The notes under the pieces were generated by a model that worked only from the letters and a program-made list of their open reading frames with translations, ran no database searches and was not told the DNA's origin. DNA of 64,000 nt from Hyphomicrobiales bacterium (GTDB taxonomy: Bacteria; Pseudomonadota; Alphaproteobacteria; Rhizobiales; Rhizobiaceae): NCBI GenBank assembly GCA_900471605.1, contig UCEY01000055.1, forward strand, positions 1,993-65,992, given 5' to 3'. Both the position numbers and the translations under genes were made by a program. Below, piece by piece: positions 60,432-64,000 of the stretch (the first letter of the stretch is position 1; the number at the start of each line of letters is the position of its first letter).

Positions 60432-60441
60432 TTATAGATAA
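60432..60441. promoter_or_regulatory. BioR operator, distal copy
   Basis: TTATAGATAA, the reverse complement of the copy at 60583-60592, exactly fits the BioR consensus TTATMKATAA. It begins 14 nt after the bioR stop codon and 170 nt upstream of the bioY start. Confidence 0.85.
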
Positions 60442-60467
60442 TTTATTTTGCCTGGAAATCGGTATGG

Positions 60468-60487
60468 TTTGGCTTGTTTTAGCCAAA
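60468..60487 (+). terminator. Weak hairpin after bioR
   Basis: TTTGGCT and AGCCAAA form a 7-bp stem around TGTTTT, 49 nt after the bioR stop. A short A-run but no T-run follows, so termination is uncertain; it may help separate bioR from bioY transcription. Confidence 0.4.
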
Positions 60488-60582
60488 ATGTGGCATGCCG
60501 CGCTCTCCGCTCATTGCATATCCAGTGCGGAGGGTCTTGCCTCCTTCGAAAATTCACCTCATAAAATAGATGGGAGTCAAAA

Positions 60583-60592
60583 TTATCTATAA
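60583..60592. promoter_or_regulatory. BioR operator, proximal copy in front of bioY
   Basis: TTATCTATAA is a perfect BioR box 18 nt upstream of the bioY ATG, so bound BioR would block transcription or its start. The distal copy is 151 bp away on the same side of the gene, which could allow looping. Confidence 0.9.
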
Positions 60593-60610
60593 TTTTAAAA
60601 GGAGAGCTCG

Positions 60611-61198
60611 ATGTCCCTGATTAGTTCCCACCAGACACTTGTTTTCGATCCCTTTCGGCTTGCCGACCGGTCCGTCCTTGCCAAGGCCCTGTTCGTGCTT
60701 GCGGGCACGCTGGTTCTGGCAATCGCGTCCCGGATCTCCGTGCCGATGGTTCCGGTCCCGATCACCATGCAGACCTTCGCCGTGACCATGATCGGCGCGC
60801 TTTACGGCTGGCGGCTCGGCGCCTTGACGGTGCTTGCCTGGCTTGGAGAAGCAGCGCTTGGAGCGCCCGTGCTTGCGGGTGGGGCGGGCAGCATTGCGGC
60901 CTTCGCAGGGCCGACCGCCGGTTATCTCTTTTCCTTTCCGGTGATTGCCGCCCTTGTCGGCTGGCTTGCCGAACGCGGCTGGACCGGGCGGCGCATCGTC
61001 GCCAGCTTCTCGGCACATCTGATCGCAAACCTTCTATGCCTTGCACTCGGCTGGGCCTGGCTTGCGGCACTGATCGGCGTTGAAAAGGCGTTCTGGGCCG
61101 GTGTTGCTCCGTTCATCCTCGGTGCTGCGCTGAAATCGGGCCTGGCGGCGGCTGTTCTTGCCGCGGTCGCCTCCCGCAACCGCGCTGCGGCAGAGTGA
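60611..61198 (+). CDS. bioY: Biotin transporter BioY
   Basis: BioY is the substrate-binding membrane protein of the ECF-type biotin transporter and can work alone in some bacteria. The 195-residue product has about six helices and the family motifs VPMVPVPITMQTFAVTMIGA, GLRG-like GWRLGALTVLAWLGEA and AGPTAGYLFSFPVIAALVGW. ATG 60611 follows AAAAGGAGAGCTCG. Expression is almost certainly controlled by BioR through the boxes just upstream. Its stop overlaps the next gene (GTGA). Confidence 0.94.
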   Translation: MSLISSHQTLVFDPFRLADRSVLAKALFVLAGTLVLAIASRISVPMVPVPITMQTFAVTMIGALYGWRLGALTVLAWLGEAALGAPVLAGGAGSIAAFAGPTAGYLFSFPVIAALVGWLAERGWTGRRIVASFSAHLIANLLCLALGWAWLAALIGVEKAFWAGVAPFILGAALKSGLAAAVLAAVASRNRAAAE

Positions 61199-61665
61199 CG
61201 GTGAGGCTGCGGCCGCATCATCTTCTCTGCATGCTGACCTTTGTCGGCGAGGGTTATAACCCGGCTTTCGTCGCCAACTATCGCCGTCTCGCCGGCCGGC
61301 TTTCCGCCGGCGAGACGATCGAGATCGTCTCCGGCCCCGACGATATCTGCGCCCCGCTTCTGGCGGATGAAGCCGCGCATTGTTTCGGTGTCTCGGTTGC
61401 CGGTCGTGATGCTGCGGCGCTGGCGGATATTGCCGGCCTGCTTGGCCGGGAGGTTGAGATCGGTACGGCGATCGCCTCCGATCCGGCGCTGTTCGAGAAA
61501 ATGCGCCAAGCCTTCTCTGCCGGCGTGACGCGCCGCGCCTGCACGGGCTGCGAATGGAGCAGCCTTTGCGATCGTATCGCGGGAGAGGATTATGCAGACG
61601 CGCTGGTCATGAAGATCAGCCGGCCGGAAACAGAGCCAGAAACTTCCGCTCGCCTTCGGGCGTGA
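61195..61665 (+). CDS. DUF1284-family protein coupled to bioY
   Basis: A 156-residue protein starting VRLRPHHLLCMLTFVGEGY, the DUF1284 signature, with further Cys residues in DDICAPLL, EAAHCFGV and TRRACTGCEWSSLC. The Cys spacing suggests a bound metal or iron-sulfur cluster. The GTG start overlaps the bioY TGA (GTGA). The gene belongs to the BioR-controlled unit, hinting at a role connected with biotin use, but the function is unknown. Its last 50 nt overlap the end of a convergent ArsR-family gene. Confidence 0.83.
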   Translation: MTVRLRPHHLLCMLTFVGEGYNPAFVANYRRLAGRLSAGETIEIVSGPDDICAPLLADEAAHCFGVSVAGRDAAALADIAGLLGREVEIGTAIASDPALFEKMRQAFSAGVTRRACTGCEWSSLCDRIAGEDYADALVMKISRPETEPETSARLRA

Positions 61666-62299
61666 ACAGCACGGCGCGGCTTTCCCCGCTGCGCCGTGCC
61701 CAGCCCTTTTCGAGGAAATGGGCAAGCAGCGCCTTGCCGAGCGTGCCGGCCAGATGCGAACGCCGCTCGCTCCAGTCGAGGCAGGATTTGCAGAGCGGCC
61801 TGCGGTTGGATGCCAGTGAAGCCACATCGATGCCGAGCGTGCCGAGTTCCGCGCGGCCGTCCTCGGTCATCGCCAGGTTCTCGCCGTCGCTCTCGATCGC
61901 GCCGCGGGCGACGAAACTGTCGAGCATCCTGACCCCGTAATCGCCGGCCAGATGATCGTAGCAAACGCGCGCCTTGCGCAGCGCCGGATCCTTCGGTCCC
62001 GGTCGGTGGCGCAGATGGCCCCGGCTCGCCGCAAACCCCATGATGTTTTCGAGCAGCGTGCCGGCGGCCGCGTCGGCAAGCGTGAAGTAGCGGTGCCGTC
62101 CCTGCTTGCGCTGGGCAAGAATGCCGCCTTCCTCGAGCTTGGAGAGATGCGAACTCGCCGTCTGTAGCGTCACCCCGGCTGCCTGCGCCAGTTCGGTCGC
62201 CGTCAGCGCCTGGCCGCCCATAAGCGCCGTCAGCATGTTGGCGCGGGCGGGATCGCCGAACAGCATTCCGATGCGGGCAATGTCTGGACCTTCTTTCAT
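61616..62299 (-). CDS. ArsR-family regulator with extended C-terminal domain
   Basis: The 227-residue protein begins with an ArsR-type winged helix (MLFGDPARANMLTALMGGQ, AAGVTLQTASSHLSKLEEGG, RYFTLADAA) and continues with a longer helical domain containing KSCLDWSERRSHLAG, of the type seen in regulators of small monooxygenase genes. The start ATG 62299 lies inside an inverted repeat that is the likely operator. It diverges from NIPSNAP and ABM genes. It overlaps the end of the convergent DUF1284 gene by 50 nt. Confidence 0.87.
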   Translation of the reverse strand: MKEGPDIARIGMLFGDPARANMLTALMGGQALTATELAQAAGVTLQTASSHLSKLEEGGILAQRKQGRHRYFTLADAAAGTLLENIMGFAASRGHLRHRPGPKDPALRKARVCYDHLAGDYGVRMLDSFVARGAIESDGENLAMTEDGRAELGTLGIDVASLASNRRPLCKSCLDWSERRSHLAGTLGKALLAHFLEKGWARRSGESRAVLFTPEGERKFLALFPAG

Positions 62300-62321
62300 A
62301 CTTCGACGGTAACCGAAGTAT
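62298..62321. promoter_or_regulatory. Inverted-repeat operator between ArsR and NIPSNAP genes
   Basis: Perfect 8-bp arms ATACTTCG and CGAAGTAT are separated by ACGGTAAC. The repeat overlaps the start codon of the ArsR gene and lies 51 bp upstream of the NIPSNAP start, so a dimer of the regulator bound here could control both directions. Confidence 0.72.
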
Positions 62322-62372
62322 CTCCGTCTGGCAACATGGCAAAACGTCTCCACACCACAAGGAGAGAAAGCC

Positions 62373-62702
62373 ATGATCACCTGTTTCATCCGCTACGAGA
62401 TCGACCCGTTCAAGAAGGACGCTTTCACTGAATATGCCCGCAACTGGGGCCAGGCGATCCCGCGCTGCGGCGCCGACCTGATCGGTTATTTCGGCCCGCA
62501 CGAGGGTTCGGCGACAACCGCCTACGGCGTCTACAACATCGACAGCCTCGCCGCCTACGAGGCCTATCGCGCCCGGCTGACGGCCGATCCGCTCGGCCGG
62601 GAGAATTACGCATTTTCCAAGCGCGAACGTTTTATCCTCAAGGAGGACCGCATCTTCCTCAAGAACGTATCCATGCCGCACGGAGCTTTGGTAAAGCCAT
62701 GA
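62373..62702 (+). CDS. NIPSNAP-family protein
   Basis: A 109-residue ferredoxin-like-fold protein of the NIPSNAP type (CFIRYEIDPFKKDAFTEYAR, then YFGPHEGSATTAYGVYNIDS). Such proteins dimerise into alpha/beta barrels and may act on reactive small molecules. ATG 62373 follows AAGGAGAGAAAGCC, a strong site. It overlaps the next gene (ATGA) and is divergent from the ArsR gene that likely represses it. Confidence 0.88.
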   Translation: MITCFIRYEIDPFKKDAFTEYARNWGQAIPRCGADLIGYFGPHEGSATTAYGVYNIDSLAAYEAYRARLTADPLGRENYAFSKRERFILKEDRIFLKNVSMPHGALVKP

Positions 62703-63046
62703 TCGCCGTCATTTTCGAAGTCATCCCCTATATGGGCGAGCGCCACAAATATCTCGACCTTGCCGGCGAGCTGCGATCCGAGCTGGAAACCATCGACGGC
62801 TTCATCTCGATCGAGCGTTTCGAAAGCCTGACATTGCGCGGAAAGATCCTCTCCCTGTCGTTCTGGCGGGACGAGGAGGCCGTCAAGGCATGGCGCAATC
62901 TCGAAAGCCACCGCGCCGCCCAGAAAGCCGGCCGAGGCGGCGTTTTTGCCGACTACCGCCTGCGGATCGGCCACGTCGTCAGGGATTACGGCATGTTCGA
63001 GAGGGAGGAGGCCCCGAAGGACAGCCGCGAGGTGCATGCGGCTTAG
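62699..63046 (+). CDS. Antibiotic-biosynthesis-monooxygenase (ABM) domain protein
   Basis: A 115-residue protein with the ABM fold: IAVIFEVIPYMGERHKYLDL, LETIDGFISIERFESL, ILSLSFWRDEEAVKAWRN and the conserved HRAAQKAGRG. ABM proteins are cofactor-free or heme-using oxygenases, or simply ligand binders. Its ATG overlaps the NIPSNAP stop by 4 nt; two related dimeric barrels made from one message may form a heteromer, which is inference. Confidence 0.87.
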   Translation: MIAVIFEVIPYMGERHKYLDLAGELRSELETIDGFISIERFESLTLRGKILSLSFWRDEEAVKAWRNLESHRAAQKAGRGGVFADYRLRIGHVVRDYGMFEREEAPKDSREVHAA

Positions 63047-63124
63047 CATATAGATCCACGCCTTGGGACAACTTAAAGCTGCTTTTAACGACCTTCTCTT
63101 ATATTGTGTGGAGGAGGGTGCTCG

Positions 63125-63388
63125 ATGGTCTTCAGGTCCAAACGCGATATTGCTGTAAACAACGAGGTCAACAAGCATCATGCGGGTTGGTGCAATCAAC
63201 TCGCGACCGCTGTTGGGGCTGCCGGAGCAATTGTGCCGCTGACCGCCGCAGCCTTGAGCTTTCAGGTCACCGTCACCACCTTTGTCGGTGCGGCTTTTTG
63301 GATTTTTCTGGCAATCATGCTACATAGCTTGGGCGCTATTCTTTTGCGGAGGATCAGAACTGATGACGACATCAATTCAGACGTTTGA
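63125..63388 (+). CDS. Small two-helix membrane protein
   Basis: An 87-residue protein with a basic N-terminus (VFRSKRDIAVNNEVNKHHAG) and two hydrophobic helices (TAVGAAGAIVPLTAAALSF and VTTFVGAAFWIFLAIMLHSL), ending RRIRTDDDINSDV. ATG 63125 has an excellent GGAGGAGGG ribosome site. I recognise no family. Base use is less GC-biased than in the neighbouring core genes, so it may be recently acquired. The next small gene overlaps its end by 26 nt. Confidence 0.68.
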   Translation: MVFRSKRDIAVNNEVNKHHAGWCNQLATAVGAAGAIVPLTAAALSFQVTVTTFVGAAFWIFLAIMLHSLGAILLRRIRTDDDINSDV

Positions 63389-63482
63389 TCTCCTTTATGT
63401 GACGATGCCCCTCGTCGGTTGCATCATCGTCGGCGCCCTTATCGCCTACAATCTCTATCAGCAGCGTCATAGAGGCTCCTAA
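63363..63482 (+). CDS. Tiny single-helix membrane protein
   Basis: A 39-residue peptide, TTSIQTFDLLYVTMPLVGC then IIVGALIAYNLYQQRHRGS, with one membrane helix and a basic C-terminus. ATG 63363 follows GGAGGATCAG. It starts inside the last codons of the preceding membrane protein, in another frame, so the two are probably coupled and may form a complex. Function unknown. Confidence 0.58.
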   Translation: MTTSIQTFDLLYVTMPLVGCIIVGALIAYNLYQQRHRGS

Positions 63483-63502
63483 GCTGCTGGGAGTGTTCCC
63501 CG

Positions 63503-63799
63503 TCAGAAAACCTGCAACGCGGAGCTTTCGATCCTGTCTTTCAGCATCGGATGAAGACTGTCACGAGTCGTGACATCCACTTCTGTCGCAAGTTCATCTT
63601 CGAGGAAGAGCTTGATGCCGGTGAGGTCAACCAGGGAGAACTTCTTGTCGGGATCATAATCGATAAACAGATCAAGATCACTCGATGGTCCAGCTTCATC
63701 ACGGGCGACGGAGCCGAAAAGATAAAGCGACGTTGCACCGAGCGCCCGGATGGCGTCGGCCTGCTGCTTCAGCTTTTCGATCGCTTCGCTTCTTTTCAT
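63503..63799 (-). CDS. MNT-family nucleotidyltransferase (MntA-like), partner missing
   Basis: A 98-residue minimal nucleotidyltransferase: LYLFGSVARDEAGPSSDLDL holds the GSxxRxxxxxxSDxDL active site and EVDVTTRDSLHP the third acidic strand (VDVTT). These proteins normally pair with a HEPN ribonuclease toxin and neutralise it by adding AMP. No HEPN gene is adjacent: the DNA downstream encodes the two small membrane proteins on the opposite strand. ATG 63799 begins KRSEAIEKLKQ. Confidence 0.82.
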   Translation of the reverse strand: MKRSEAIEKLKQQADAIRALGATSLYLFGSVARDEAGPSSDLDLFIDYDPDKKFSLVDLTGIKLFLEDELATEVDVTTRDSLHPMLKDRIESSALQVF

Positions 63800-63943
63800 G
63801 GCGTGATTGTAGCGCAACCCAGCCCATCTTTCCACGTTCCGAAATTTTTCCCGAATTCTTCCACCGCTTCAGGCTTTGGTAACCAAAATGGGTAACCATA
63901 ACAGGCAGTAAATTGGTATCGAGTAGAGCGTAGCGAGTAGCAC

Positions 63944-64000
63944 ATGGCAGCAGTTCTTCCGCTGGCCGACCTGAAGCGTCAGGTCCGTCCGGACACTTGG
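63944..64000 (+). CDS. Start of an open frame cut by the window edge
   Basis: An ATG at 63944 opens a frame that continues to the last base (AAVLPLADLKRQVRPDTW). Only 19 codons are visible and there is no clear ribosome site, so neither the product nor even its reality can be judged. Confidence 0.3.
   Translation, partial: MAAVLPLADLKRQVRPDTW

Noticed and set aside
63878..63896. Repeated GGTAACCA motif upstream of the right-edge frame as an attachment site
   Set aside because: Only two 8-base copies a few bases apart, with no integrase, tRNA or second distant copy in the window.
1..64000. tRNA, rRNA or riboswitch genes
   Set aside because: Intergenic regions were read for cloverleaf patterns and conserved riboswitch cores; none was convincing, though no covariance search could be run. 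In particular no FMN element was seen before ribB.

Overview
The window is a 64 kb stretch of GC-rich alphaproteobacterial chromosome, most likely from the Rhizobiaceae or close relatives (Rhizobium, Neorhizobium, Agrobacterium or Shinella type). The evidence is combinational: a GlgE-pathway operon with a fused trehalose synthase-maltokinase, a RibB with a dead RibA-like half, an invasion-locus-B (IalB) gene next to a ctaC-ctaD-ctaB-coxF-ctaG-ctaE cytochrome oxidase operon, BioR-type operators (TTATCTATAA) in front of bioY, a protein-kinase-fold ThrB, and the palindromic intergenic repeats rich in CTCCCCC/GGGGGAG that are typical of rhizobia. No rRNA, tRNA, CRISPR array, insertion sequence or prophage was seen. 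Most of the window is ordinary core chromosome. The genus is not determined.

Layout. 1-8.9 kb: a leftward operon glgE, treS-mak, glgB for alpha-glucan made from trehalose through maltose-1-phosphate. 9.1-13.0 kb: a small accessory patch with an orphan TctC-type binding protein, a cupin, the decayed remains of a mannonate dehydratase gene, a Gfo/Idh/MocA oxidoreductase and a BrnT/BrnA toxin-antitoxin pair. 13.1-28.5 kb: housekeeping and signalling genes (ribB, aroC, a CHASE-PAS-GGDEF-EAL protein, DUF1344, phosphoglycerate-mutase-like, fabI, a CbpA-like J protein, a lipoprotein, pdxH, a polysaccharide deacetylase, a TauE/SafE permease, a MazG-like protein, tldD, a YcxB-like protein, ialB). 28.9-35.5 kb: aa3-type cytochrome c oxidase with its assembly factors. 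35.5-40.0 kb: ispH, thrB, rnhA, a methyltransferase, an EEP-family phosphohydrolase and a Dabb protein.

40.0-42.8 kb: a leftward zinc-uptake ABC operon (aztA-aztB-aztC type), preceded by Zur-like palindromes and a translationally coupled 44-residue membrane peptide. 42.9-49.8 kb: peroxiredoxin, a DsbD-N-like periplasmic protein, YqgE, CsbD, a zinc metallopeptidase, an acyl-CoA-dehydrogenase-fold flavoprotein, and two tandem DUF1801 proteins. 49.9-51.7 kb: an ArsR-SRPBCC pair divergent from an HxlR regulator. 51.7-51.9 kb: a rhizobial palindromic repeat. 51.9-58.2 kb: a leftward cluster thrC, M16 peptidase, GNAT, membrane PAS-GGDEF-EAL protein. 58.3-64.0 kb: a lipoprotein, a HAD hydrolase, bioR-bioY-DUF1284, an ArsR regulator with a divergent NIPSNAP/ABM pair, two tiny membrane proteins, an orphan MNT nucleotidyltransferase and a gene cut by the window edge.

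The observations best worth following are the 44-aa membrane leader of the zinc operon, the GTGA-coupled bioY-DUF1284 pair with two BioR boxes, the ArsR/NIPSNAP/ABM module with a clean inverted-repeat operator, the double-length GlgE with an extra GH13-like domain, and the uxuA relic. No wholly new defence or mobile system was found.
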